NCBI GenBank assembly: GCA_020630715.1
Contig: JAHDIQ010000004.1
Location: 198,522 to 262,521, forward strand
Direction: 5' to 3'
Length of the DNA: 64,000 nt
Source of the DNA: Nonlabens sp.
GTDB taxonomy: Bacteria; Bacteroidota; Bacteroidia; Flavobacteriales; Flavobacteriaceae
The translations under genes were made by a program, and so were the position numbers. The notes under the pieces are model-generated. The model did no database searches and had not been told where the DNA came from. It saw only the letters and a list, made by a program, of their open reading frames with translations. Below, one piece after another: positions 16,502 through 24,103 of this stretch (position 1 is its first letter; each line of letters starts with the position of its first letter).

Positions 16502-17712
16502 GAGGTTATAAGTTTAGTAATGATTTGTGTGTCGCTGTGCAGGGTTCTGTGAACCGGACACTTATCTGCAATTTGCATGACGCGATTTAATTGCTTTTCA
16601 TTCAACTGAGAAGTAATTTTTATTGCACGCGTAAAAGTATCTATTTTGGAACTTTCATTCTCACAATCTTCACAATCTAGCGCATATTGCTTGTCATAAC
16701 TTACGTGACATTCTATATTTTCAATAGGCCATTGCTTGCGTCTTGCATACATTTGAACTGTCATTACAGTACATGCGGCTAGACTACTAGATAATAATTC
16801 GTATGGATTAGGACCGTAGTCATTTCCACCTACATTAGTAGGTTCATCTGCGGTGAGGTAATGTCTTCCTACTTTTATTTGTGTGGTGAAGACATCATCG
16901 TCATCTAGACTTGCGACGATGTCATGTTTTGTGGTCATACTAGGTTCTGGTTCAAGATCTAGATAGCGCATTGCCCATGAAGCAATTACCTTACCTATAT
17001 ACTTTGCATCAGCCTTATTCATTAATAAATGGTCTGCTTTATCTAGGCTCACAAAGCTTTTAGGATGGATTGCACTTTGATATAATCGCTCTGCATGATG
17101 AATTCCTACCGTAGTGTCTTGCGGTGAATGAGCGATAAGAATAGGTTTACGTAATTCTTTTAAGGTTTTGGTAACTTGTTGCTCATTAATATCATCTAGA
17201 AACTGTTTTTTGATTTTAAACGGTCTTCCTGCTAGTTGTACTAGAGCTTCGCCTTGTGTTGTTATTTCTGGGATATCATTTTTAAATAGATGTTGCACAT
17301 GTTGTGTATCACTAGGTGCTCCTATGGTAGCAACTGCTTTGATAGATTTCGCTTTCGCGGAAGCGTAAATAGCAGCAGCACCTCCTAAACTATGACCTAT
17401 TAATAGAGTAGGAGCCTTGTAATGTTCACTTAAATAATCGATAGCGGCCATTAAATCTGATACATTACCAGAGAAATTAGTGTCTGCAAAATCACCAGAA
17501 CTATCGCCTAAACCTGTGAAATCAAATCGTAACACACCAAATCCGGCAGTAGTTAAAGCACGCGAGATATTTCTAGTAGCGCTAAAATTTTTACCGCAAG
17601 TAAAGCAATGCGCAAAAACTGCAAAATTATGAGGTTTACGATTTGCTGGTAATTCTAGCCTACCGTTTAATTGATAACCACTGGCATTTGAGAATTTTAT
17701 AGAAGAGGTCAT
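16498..17712 (-). CDS. Fused alpha/beta hydrolase and OsmC-family protein
   Basis: The 404-residue protein joins two enzymes. Residues about 1-250 form an alpha/beta hydrolase with the nucleophile elbow 'GHSLGG' (Ser108), an Asp in 'SPQDTT' and a His in 'KADHLLM'. Residues about 260-404 form an OsmC/Ohr-type thiol peroxidase domain with the two redox Cys in 'SLAACTVMTV' and 'ADKCPVHRTL'. The fusion is known in several bacteria and suggests coupled hydrolysis and peroxide detoxification; the substrate is not known. An imperfect palindrome copy encodes A-S-A-K-A just after the nucleophile helix. Confidence 0.92.
   Translation of the reverse strand: MTSSIKFSNASGYQLNGRLELPANRKPHNFAVFAHCFTCGKNFSATRNISRALTTAGFGVLRFDFTGLGDSSGDFADTNFSGNVSDLMAAIDYLSEHYKAPTLLIGHSLGGAAAIYASAKAKSIKAVATIGAPSDTQHVQHLFKNDIPEITTQGEALVQLAGRPFKIKKQFLDDINEQQVTKTLKELRKPILIAHSPQDTTVGIHHAERLYQSAIHPKSFVSLDKADHLLMNKADAKYIGKVIASWAMRYLDLEPEPSMTTKHDIVASLDDDDVFTTQIKVGRHYLTADEPTNVGGNDYGPNPYELLSSSLAACTVMTVQMYARRKQWPIENIECHVSYDKQYALDCEDCENESSKIDTFTRAIKITSQLNEKQLNRVMQIADKCPVHRTLHSDTQIITKLITS
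17350..17365. repeat. Iterated palindrome, one mismatch, inside the hydrolase-OsmC gene
   Basis: CGCTTTCGCGGAAGCG has one change (G for A at position 11). On the gene strand it is read as A-S-A-K-A, where perfect copies in this frame give A-F-A-K-A. Confidence 0.8.
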
Positions 17713-17794
17713 TTTTTACATTTTAGATGAATAAAGTTAACGGATTAAGAATGGTTATAGATGATATATTACGCCCGATTTATGAGATATAAAA

Positions 17795-17820
17795 AAAAGC
17801 GCCCACAAGTGGACGCTTTT
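17795..17820 (-). terminator. Terminator of rpoD
   Basis: AAAAGCGCCCAC and GTGGACGCTTTT pair over 12 bases with one G-U-type mismatch. On the minus strand a run of eight T residues follows, 22 bases after the rpoD stop codon. Confidence 0.8.
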
Positions 17821-17841
17821 GAAAAATGGAGTAGGGACTGG

Positions 17842-18705
17842 TTACCCTAAATATGATTTCAAGATTTTACTTCTTGAATTTTGGCGTAATCGTTTGATTC
17901 CTTTTTCCTTAATCTGGCGCACGCGCTCACGAGTAAGATCAAAGGTTTCACCTATTTCCTCTAGACTCATAGGTTGCTGGTTCCCGATACCGAAGTAAAG
18001 CGAGATCACATCTGCCTCTTTTTGAGATAGTGTTTCTAGCGCACGCGTAATTTCTAGGGTAAGAGACTCATGCATTAATTCCTTATCAGGATTAGGAGAC
18101 TCACCACTACGTACTACGTCGTATAGGTTAGAGGTTTCACCTTCTTTAAGCGGTGCATCCATAGATACATGGCGACCAGCATTTTTAAGCGATTGCTTTA
18201 CATCACTTACCGTCATATCTAGCTCTTTGGCTAGTTCTTCTGGCGATGGTGGACGCTCGTGCAATTGCTCTAGGTGAGAAAACGCCTTGTTAATCTTGTT
18301 AATAGATCCAATTTTGTTAAGAGGTAAGCGTACGATACGTGACTGCTCTGCTAGGGCTTGTAGAATGGACTGACGGATCCACCATACCGCATAGGATATG
18401 AATTTAAATCCACGAGTCTCATCAAAACGTTTTGCAGCCTTTACGAGTCCAGCGTTACCTTCATTAATAAGATCTGGTAGTTTAAGCCCTTGATTTTGAT
18501 ATTGCTTTGCCACAGAAACTACAAAACGTAGGTTTGCGGTAGTCAATCTTTCAAGTGCTCTCTGATCACCTTTCTTAATGCGCTGTGCTAATTCTACTTC
18601 TTCCTCGGCAGTGATTAGATCAATTTTAGAGATGTCTTGTAGGTACTTATCCAGCGATTTAGATTCACGGTTTGTAACCTGCTTGGTGATTTTGAGTTGT
18701 CTCAT
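17842..18705 (-). CDS. rpoD: Primary sigma factor RpoD (SigA)
   Basis: The 287-residue housekeeping sigma factor has regions 1.2 (from '[22 protein letters not shown]'), 2 ('[15 protein letters not shown]', '[16 protein letters not shown]'), 3 and 4 ('[26 protein letters not shown]'). It lacks region 1.1 and the large non-conserved region of proteobacterial RpoD, which is the normal compact form in Bacteroidota, whose promoters carry TAnnTTTG. The gene is monocistronic. A one-mismatch -7 element (GATTTTTG on the minus strand, near 18762-18769) is a possible promoter. Confidence 0.96.
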   Translation of the reverse strand: MRQLKITKQVTNRESKSLDKYLQDISKIDLITAEEEVELAQRIKKGDQRALERLTTANLRFVVSVAKQYQNQGLKLPDLINEGNAGLVKAAKRFDETRGFKFISYAVWWIRQSILQALAEQSRIVRLPLNKIGSINKINKAFSHLEQLHERPPSPEELAKELDMTVSDVKQSLKNAGRHVSMDAPLKEGETSNLYDVVRSGESPNPDKELMHESLTLEITRALETLSQKEADVISLYFGIGNQQPMSLEEIGETFDLTRERVRQIKEKGIKRLRQNSRSKILKSYLG

Positions 18706-18952
18706 TAAAAAATAAAGATTAAAAGGTTATGAATGACAGCTTTTGTCAGACTCTTTAATAGTAGCAAAAATCATACCAAACGATCATTATCAGACATATC
18801 TTCAGACCAGTAATAGTGCGAGTTTCACCACGATTTATTAGTCGCTAGTCATGGTTTTTTGTTACATTATTTTTAAAAATTCCCTTAAATAACTTAGTCA
18901 AAATTTGTCAAAGTACTAGTACTACAAGGTTTGAGATGGAAAATGTTAAATT

Positions 18953-19369
18953 TTAATAGAGCAATACAAAATCTAGAACAAGAATGCTAGTCCATAATAA
19001 AACACGAATCCAATTGAACCTAGTTAATCTATCGCAGTGAGCAACGACATTTAGCTCTTTGTCCAGTCTGGCATGTAATGGAATGAAAATTACAAAAGTA
19101 GAAATCCATGTGCTGGCGATCAACAAGGCATAGGTGATATTAGGCATAAACATATCTGGGTAATAGTAGAAAAAATACAAGCACAGTCCTATTTGAGCAA
19201 ACATTAGTGGTGCTACTATAAAGGTCATGCGTTGCATATAGTTGCGGTGCCATGATTGAAAGGTCTCTTTAGACATCCATTTAAAACTAGGATAAATGAG
19301 TAATTGTACCATCCATATCAATACCACGAGTCCAAAATCGATGGCTAGTCTTAATACTTCTGTTTTCAT
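18953..19369 (-). CDS. Four-helix membrane protein of unknown function
   Basis: The 138-residue protein has four predicted membrane segments (about 7-27, 51-70, 79-100 and 120-137) with a conserved-looking 'SWHRNYMQRMTFIVAP' loop and an 'RLTRFNWIRVLLW' entry into the last helix. It resembles small integral membrane proteins of the DUF1772-like type, but I cannot name a family with confidence. The 247-base gap on its downstream side contains the rpoD upstream region and no other gene. Confidence 0.7.
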   Translation of the reverse strand: MKTEVLRLAIDFGLVVLIWMVQLLIYPSFKWMSKETFQSWHRNYMQRMTFIVAPLMFAQIGLCLYFFYYYPDMFMPNITYALLIASTWISTFVIFIPLHARLDKELNVVAHCDRLTRFNWIRVLLWTSILVLDFVLLY

Positions 19370-19449
19370 GAGGATTGTGGAATTATTTTATCACAAAGCG
19401 ATTATATGAATCACATTTGTTATTAGTAGTATAAAGTTCTTTTTTATTA

Positions 19450-19465
19450 CGCTTTCGCGAAAGCG
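19450..19465. repeat. Iterated palindrome, perfect copy, intergenic
   Basis: CGCTTTCGCGAAAGCG lies between crcB and the four-helix membrane protein. The flanks extend the symmetry (ATTAC before, GTAAT after). Confidence 0.9.
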
Positions 19466-19496
19466 TAATCCTTAAAAACCTATGCTACAATTAATA

Positions 19497-19868
19497 TTAT
19501 ATATAGTTTTTAACGGTTTGATACCCTATGTATGTCATGATCAAACCACCAAGAATACTAATACCTAAATAGGCAAGTCCTTCCATATAATTGTGACTTT
19601 TTAATAAGTTATATGCATCTATTGAAAAGGTAGAAAATGTAGTAAGTCCACCACAAAACCCGACTCCTAATAAGATGTACAATGAGGAATCCATCATGTT
19701 TTTATGAGTTCCTGCTAGGAATGCACCTAGTAAAAAGCATCCTAATAAGTTAACGGTAATAGTAGGTAGCCATTTAAATTGAGCACTGTTAATCCATATA
19801 CTACACATGAATCGCAACATACTGCCTAGTCCACCACCTAAAAATACAAGTAAGAGTTGTTTAGTCAT
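19497..19868 (-). CDS. crcB: Fluoride ion channel CrcB (Fluc)
   Basis: The 123-residue protein has four membrane helices and the Fluc motifs 'GGGLGSMLRF' near the N-terminus and 'GFCGGLTTFSTFS' in helix 3, which line the dual fluoride pore. The channel exports toxic fluoride across the inner membrane as an antiparallel dimer. Its start overlaps the stop of the upstream SRPBCC gene by eight bases, so the two are probably co-transcribed. No fluoride riboswitch is apparent upstream. Confidence 0.94.
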   Translation of the reverse strand: MTKQLLLVFLGGGLGSMLRFMCSIWINSAQFKWLPTITVNLLGCFLLGAFLAGTHKNMMDSSLYILLGVGFCGGLTTFSTFSIDAYNLLKSHNYMEGLAYLGISILGGLIMTYIGYQTVKNYI

Positions 19869-20895
19869 TTTCTTGTGGTTTAATAGGAATGTAGATGTCG
19901 GTCTTTAGATTTGCTGGGTTTTCTACTTTTCCCAAATGATTTAAATAAACCTCAAAAGAAGGCGCTGCAGATAATTCTAAACCACTCATAGTTACATAAT
20001 TGTAAGCTGTTTTTCTGGTGTCTTTTAAGTATTTATAATCTCCTTTTAGGCTAATTTTTACAGCATTTGTAGGTTCCATAAATCTTACGTTGATGTCACT
20101 GTTTAAAGGCAAATCAATTTTTTCCTGAATAGGATATGCTACGGTAACATTCAAACTATCGTTAGTAGAATTAACATCATAATGATACATCGCATTGCCG
20201 TATGGTGTGATGTTGTTTACAAACATGAATTGTTTTAATGCTTGATTTGCTTTTTCATTCATCATATCATGTTCAGTAGTAGTTTTTTTGTAGGATTTAT
20301 ATACAAGAAAGCCACCACTATGTTGTATCACTTTAGGCTGTGATATACTAAATGTATTCATTTTATCTTGTACCACTTTATCCAGTTTATTGAGTCCCTT
20401 TTTATACATAGGGCGTAACTCTTTCTCTAGATCTAGACCAAAGATGAAATTAAACACTTTGTTTTTTAGTCCATCTTCTCCTTTTATATTCCAGATGATC
20501 TTAGTTCCTTTTTCTACAGGTTCTAATTGCATGGTGACCTCGCTTTGTGATTGAGTGATACCAGCGTCGTAGTTCATTTGAGCTTTTATGAACACATTAG
20601 GATCTACAGATGTAAACCTCATAGTACCAGAGCCATATTCTTCTTCAAAACTATAGTTACCACCTATTCCTGTTGTAATTTCTCCCATAGTAGAAGTTAC
20701 TTCTGGATCTTCTATCCATGGATTCCATTGTTCCCAGTTTTTAAAATCTGCTACTTGCTCGTAAATCACTGACGCAGGAGCGTTGATGACTTTTTCTTCA
20801 CTAATGGAATAGCTACCGTCTTTTAAGGAGAAGTATACGGCACCAGCAATAAATAATATGGCGAGTAAAAAGAATAGATATTTTAAGGTCTTCAT
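19861..20895 (-). CDS. SRPBCC / GyrI-like effector-binding protein, membrane anchored
   Basis: With the ATG at 20895 the product has 344 residues: an N-terminal membrane helix ('LKYLFFLLAILFIAGAVYF'), an SRPBCC (polyketide cyclase-like) domain at about 25-175 and a GyrI-like effector-binding domain at about 190-340. A longer frame to 21000 was rejected because it would run through a transcription terminator (20950-20977) and past a perfect -7 box (20916-20923) 20 bases before this ATG. Both domains bind small hydrophobic ligands in other proteins; the role here is unknown. It is coupled to crcB by an 8-base overlap. Confidence 0.83.
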   Translation of the reverse strand: MKTLKYLFFLLAILFIAGAVYFSLKDGSYSISEEKVINAPASVIYEQVADFKNWEQWNPWIEDPEVTSTMGEITTGIGGNYSFEEEYGSGTMRFTSVDPNVFIKAQMNYDAGITQSQSEVTMQLEPVEKGTKIIWNIKGEDGLKNKVFNFIFGLDLEKELRPMYKKGLNKLDKVVQDKMNTFSISQPKVIQHSGGFLVYKSYKKTTTEHDMMNEKANQALKQFMFVNNITPYGNAMYHYDVNSTNDSLNVTVAYPIQEKIDLPLNSDINVRFMEPTNAVKISLKGDYKYLKDTRKTAYNYVTMSGLELSAAPSFEVYLNHLGKVENPANLKTDIYIPIKPQEND

Positions 20896-20915
20896 CTTTG
20901 GAGGTAATAATTCCT

Positions 20916-20923
20916 CAAATATA
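20916..20923 (-). promoter_or_regulatory. -7 element TATATTTG upstream of the SRPBCC-crcB operon
   Basis: A perfect TAnnTTTG match on the minus strand lies 20 bases before the ATG at 20895. It helps decide that start against a longer reading frame. Confidence 0.6.
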
Positions 20924-20949
20924 ACGAAGTATAAAAATAAGGTGATAGA

Positions 20950-20977
20950 AAAACTGCTGACGTATGCCAGCAGTTTT
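20950..20977 (-). terminator. Terminator of the NarL-type two-component operon
   Basis: AAAACTGCTG and CAGCAGTTTT form a 10-bp stem with an 8-base loop. On the minus strand five T residues end it. It lies 107 bases after the response-regulator stop codon and just before the next promoter. Confidence 0.8.
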
Positions 20978-21056
20978 AAGAAAGCCGTAAAGGCCTTCAT
21001 CCCCTAAAATGATAATTTTACAGGATAAAGTTACTGGTATTCATAAGTTTAAAACA

Positions 21057-21072
21057 TACCCCATAAAGGGTA
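21057..21072. promoter_or_regulatory. NarL-type 7-2-7 box downstream of the response regulator
   Basis: TACCCCA-TA-AAGGGTA is an inverted pair of heptamers with the 7-2-7 spacing and central TA used by NarL-family regulators. A sister site is at 23955-23970 before the same operon. It lies 11 bases after the response-regulator stop and 134 bases upstream of the -7 box of the SRPBCC-crcB genes. Confidence 0.55.
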
Positions 21073-21083
21073 TATTTTGATTT

Positions 21084-21707
21084 TTAATAGTGTTTGTACT
21101 TATTTAAAGCATACCTAAGCAGTTCCCCTTTACCATGAAGTCCTAGTTTTTGAATAATATTTTTTCTGTGCTTTAAGACAGTACTAGATGCTGTAAAACG
21201 GATTTCGGCAATTTCAGATGAGTTTTTCCCTTGTGCTATTAATTTTAATATTTCGCGTTCACTAGGTGATAAAAGTGTTTTTTCTTTAGATTTTTCTGTG
21301 TTTTCAATTTGTGACAGATCTATGGTAGAATCAAAGTAGCGCTCACCTCTTGAGACACTTATGATTGCTTTGCGTACTTCTGCCAGTGGTCGTTGTTTCA
21401 GAACATAAGCCATTGCACCAGCTTCTAGCATGTCTTTAATGGCATCTTCATTTTCAAACATTGAAAAGGCCACAATTTTAACCTTAGGATTTGTTTCTTT
21501 TACTTTTTTACATAATTCTATACCATTCATTCTAGGCATATTAATATCTGTAAGAAGTACATCTGGCTTTTTATGTTGCAAGATTTCTAGTAATTCCTGT
21601 CCATCTCTGGCAAATCCTATGACTTCAATTGCATCATCACCTTTAAAGAGTAAAAGAAGTCCATCTAGTAAAGACTGATGATCTTCTGATATAAGTAATT
21701 TTATCAT
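21084..21707 (-). CDS. NarL/LuxR-family response regulator
   Basis: The 207-residue protein has an N-terminal receiver domain (about 1-120) with the phosphorylation Asp in 'VLLTDINMPRMNG' and a C-terminal LuxR-type HTH (about 140-205, 'LSPSEREILKLIAQGKNSSEIAE'). It would bind DNA when phosphorylated by the kinase encoded just upstream, whose stop overlaps its ATG by four bases. Two matching inverted heptamer boxes flank the operon, suggesting autoregulation. Target genes beyond this are unknown. Confidence 0.93.
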   Translation of the reverse strand: MIKLLISEDHQSLLDGLLLLFKGDDAIEVIGFARDGQELLEILQHKKPDVLLTDINMPRMNGIELCKKVKETNPKVKIVAFSMFENEDAIKDMLEAGAMAYVLKQRPLAEVRKAIISVSRGERYFDSTIDLSQIENTEKSKEKTLLSPSEREILKLIAQGKNSSEIAEIRFTASSTVLKHRKNIIQKLGLHGKGELLRYALNKYKHY

Positions 21708-23467
21708 AACGGTACGTCTATATTTATGGTGGTTCCTCTACCTATGGCACTGTCTACCTGAAAAGTGCCTTCCATGTGATTTATACGCTGTTCTATACTG
21801 TATAAACCTATACCATCGCTATTAGGTTTAGGTACATAGTGAAATCCTTTTCCATCATCCTCAATCATAATGTTTAATTGGTTGTCATAGGATGTTAAAT
21901 TGATAAAACAGTTGGTTGCATCTGCATGTTTAACAACATTATTGAGTAATTCTTGTATAATTCTAAAAATTTTGAGTTCAAAACTATTGTCTAAAGCTTT
22001 GTCTAAACCATAATGAATTACTTCTACATTAAGGCGTTTACTTTTTGTGATTTGATTTGCTAAACTCTCAACAGCAGGAATAAGACCTTTACTAGCTATA
22101 ATTCCCTGATTTTTAAGATGAGACATGTTTCTGATCTTCTCATAGGCTTCTTCTAGAAGATCGCTAGTACGTTCAAACATACTAGGAGTTGCATTAGATT
22201 GATTCTGTTTAATGTTGTCAAAGTATAACCTAATCGTGGTCATAGTACTACCTAAATCATCATGAAGCTCTTGAGCAACTTTCTGGCGTTCTTGCTCCTG
22301 ACCAGATATCATTGCATCTATAGAAATCAATTGCTGATTCTTTAAAAGTGTATCTGCACGTTGTTTTTCAATGGACTCTGCTTGCTCTGCAATGATGCGC
22401 TTCTTCTTCTGACTGTAGTAAAATCCTAATCCTAACAAACCTAAAACTACGGCTAGTCCACCTAAAAAGATGCTTGTTTTTTGCATACGCTCATTAGCGG
22501 CTTCTTTTTGAGCGATAATGATTTCTTTTTCAGCAGTTTCATATTTGGTTTGAAATTCTGCTAGAGTTTGCATATTTCTTAAACTCGCCAGAGAATCGTT
22601 AAGCTGCGCATAATCATTATAATGGTAGGCACTTTTTGCACTGTCACCGGTAAGAAAATAAGCTTCGGCTAGGTTTCTTTTAATTAAACTTAGATTTTCA
22701 TTTAACGTGCTAGATTCTGATATTTTTAATGCTTTCTTATAGTAATCAATTGATAAAATATAATTGTTTTCTTCTTTATGTAAAGTACCTAAATTTATGT
22801 AGGTACCGATAAGCCTGACAGAATCTTGTTTTCCTTCATAATACGGAAGCACTTGATTAAAATAATATAATGCAGAATCTATTTTTTCTAAATCTGAGTA
22901 TGCTAATGCAATATTAGCTTTTACATTGTTTTCATAACTTTCAGACCCTATTTGTTGCGCAAGTCCTAAACTTTCATTTAATCGACTGATAGCCTTAGGT
23001 ATACTGTCTTTATTGTTTAATAGTTCTGATAAATCATAATTATTCCACAATAGCTTGTGAAAAGGATCTCCACTAAGTCGAGCAATCTCTAAATTCTCTT
23101 TTTTAAGTTCTCTTGGAGCAATTGGATTCATTGCTGCTGATAGATTTGAATAAATGAGTTCATCATTGATGTCAAATCGTAACATTAGGCTATCCTCTGG
23201 AACTAATTTTTTTGCCTCTAATAGTAATGGATACGAACTTTTTAAATCACCTGTAGTGTTTATAATGCATCGCGCTTTCTCGTAATAAAAAACAGACTGA
23301 TCGTAACGATTTAATTGATCAACATCTATCTGTTCAAAAAGATCTTCTGTCGTATCAAAAACGTAGTTATTATGAATAGTTACAATAGAATCTAAGAGTT
23401 TAGATTGAGCATTTGTGGTTACAACCACCACAAATGCTACAATAAATAAATTTAATTGACTTTTCAA
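21704..23467 (-). CDS. TPR-containing sensor histidine kinase, NarX/HisKA_3 type
   Basis: The 587-residue protein has a signal peptide, a tetratricopeptide-repeat sensor region (about 80-310) exposed to the periplasm, one membrane helix (about 333-352, 'TSIFLGGLAVVLGLLGLGFYY'), a coiled coil, then a HisKA_3 domain with the phospho-acceptor His in 'ELHDDLGSTMTTIRLYF' and a HATPase domain with 'ELLNNVVKHADATN' and 'EDDGKGFHY'. This architecture is very common in Bacteroidota. The signal is unknown. It overlaps the response-regulator gene by four bases. Confidence 0.93.
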   Translation of the reverse strand: MKSQLNLFIVAFVVVVTTNAQSKLLDSIVTIHNNYVFDTTEDLFEQIDVDQLNRYDQSVFYYEKARCIINTTGDLKSSYPLLLEAKKLVPEDSLMLRFDINDELIYSNLSAAMNPIAPRELKKENLEIARLSGDPFHKLLWNNYDLSELLNNKDSIPKAISRLNESLGLAQQIGSESYENNVKANIALAYSDLEKIDSALYYFNQVLPYYEGKQDSVRLIGTYINLGTLHKEENNYILSIDYYKKALKISESSTLNENLSLIKRNLAEAYFLTGDSAKSAYHYNDYAQLNDSLASLRNMQTLAEFQTKYETAEKEIIIAQKEAANERMQKTSIFLGGLAVVLGLLGLGFYYSQKKKRIIAEQAESIEKQRADTLLKNQQLISIDAMISGQEQERQKVAQELHDDLGSTMTTIRLYFDNIKQNQSNATPSMFERTSDLLEEAYEKIRNMSHLKNQGIIASKGLIPAVESLANQITKSKRLNVEVIHYGLDKALDNSFELKIFRIIQELLNNVVKHADATNCFINLTSYDNQLNIMIEDDGKGFHYVPKPNSDGIGLYSIEQRINHMEGTFQVDSAIGRGTTINIDVPL

Positions 23468-23471
23468 TTGT

Positions 23472-23879
23472 TTACGGGTTAGGTCTGATAATTACACCAC
23501 CAGGTCTTTCAGGTATACTAATTTCAACTTCTGTGTTAAAATCAACGATGATCGTATATCCATTTTCTGAATTATTGCATTTTTCAATTTCGTGTTCACA
23601 CTGGAATTTTGTGCCAGATGGAGTTTCTTCATCACCTAGAGTTAGATGAAACTCTTTAGCCTCAGCGTCAAATGCAAATGCTGCCACTTGATTTAGTCCT
23701 CTAACGCAATTGAATTTAATAGATTGTAGCGCTGTTTCAGAGCTCCAGCTGAATTCTGCATAGATTCCACATCCTTCATTGTCAAATACAATTCCTTGCA
23801 TTACATTGCGTATTTCATAATCAATGGTAGTGATGTGGTTTGATTGAATTTCTGGGATGTTAAATGGTACTGTTGACAT
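23472..23879 (-). CDS. Unknown 135-residue protein leading the two-component operon
   Basis: The protein has no signal peptide or membrane helix. It is beta-rich, contains four Cys residues ('NEGCGIYAEF', 'KFNCVRG', 'FQCEHEIEKCNN') and ends in a Pro-rich tail 'IPERPGGVIIRPNP'. I do not recognise the family. It lies four bases before the kinase gene and behind a NarL-type box at 23955-23970, with an extra half-site (AAGGGTA, 23894-23900) 15 bases before its ATG. It is likely the main output of the system or a signalling accessory; that is inference. Confidence 0.68.
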   Translation of the reverse strand: MSTVPFNIPEIQSNHITTIDYEIRNVMQGIVFDNEGCGIYAEFSWSSETALQSIKFNCVRGLNQVAAFAFDAEAKEFHLTLGDEETPSGTKFQCEHEIEKCNNSENGYTIIVDFNTEVEISIPERPGGVIIRPNP

Positions 23880-23954
23880 AATTGATTTGGTTTAAGGGTA
23901 CAAGCGTTGAGTCACTTGAGTGATAAAATTAGTTTAAATAAATAATGAAGTAAA

Positions 23955-23970
23955 TACCCTTTAAGGGGTA
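23955..23970. promoter_or_regulatory. NarL-type 7-2-7 box upstream of the two-component operon
   Basis: TACCCTT-TA-AGGGGTA has the same inverted heptamer layout as 21057-21072. It lies 75 bases before the ATG at 23879. A single heptamer AAGGGTA at 23894-23900 could be a third contact site. Confidence 0.6.
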
Positions 23971-24072
23971 GTTTCATACTCTTTTCATAGTGTAAAGTAC
24001 AAAATAATATAACTAGTACCCAATTGAAGTTTTAAATAGGCTTTGGTACGGTAATAGATGCGGTGTTAATTT

Positions 24073-24088
24073 CGCTTTCGCGAAAGCG
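24073..24088. repeat. Iterated palindrome, perfect copy with extended symmetry, intergenic
   Basis: CGCTTTCGCGAAAGCG is flanked by ATTT and AAAT, giving a 24-base perfect palindrome. It lies 16 bases after the M28 peptidase stop codon. On neither strand is there a T-run, so terminator function is unlikely. Confidence 0.9.
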
Positions 24089-24103
24089 AAATAACAACAG
24101 CAA

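Noticed and set aside
19869-21000. A fluoride riboswitch (crcB motif) upstream of crcB
   Set aside because: The gene upstream overlaps crcB by eight bases and the region before that operon shows only a promoter box and a terminator hairpin, with no recognisable riboswitch layout.
20896-21000. A 35-codon N-terminal extension of the SRPBCC protein
   Set aside because: It would contain a transcription terminator and lie upstream of the best promoter box; the second in-frame ATG fits both.
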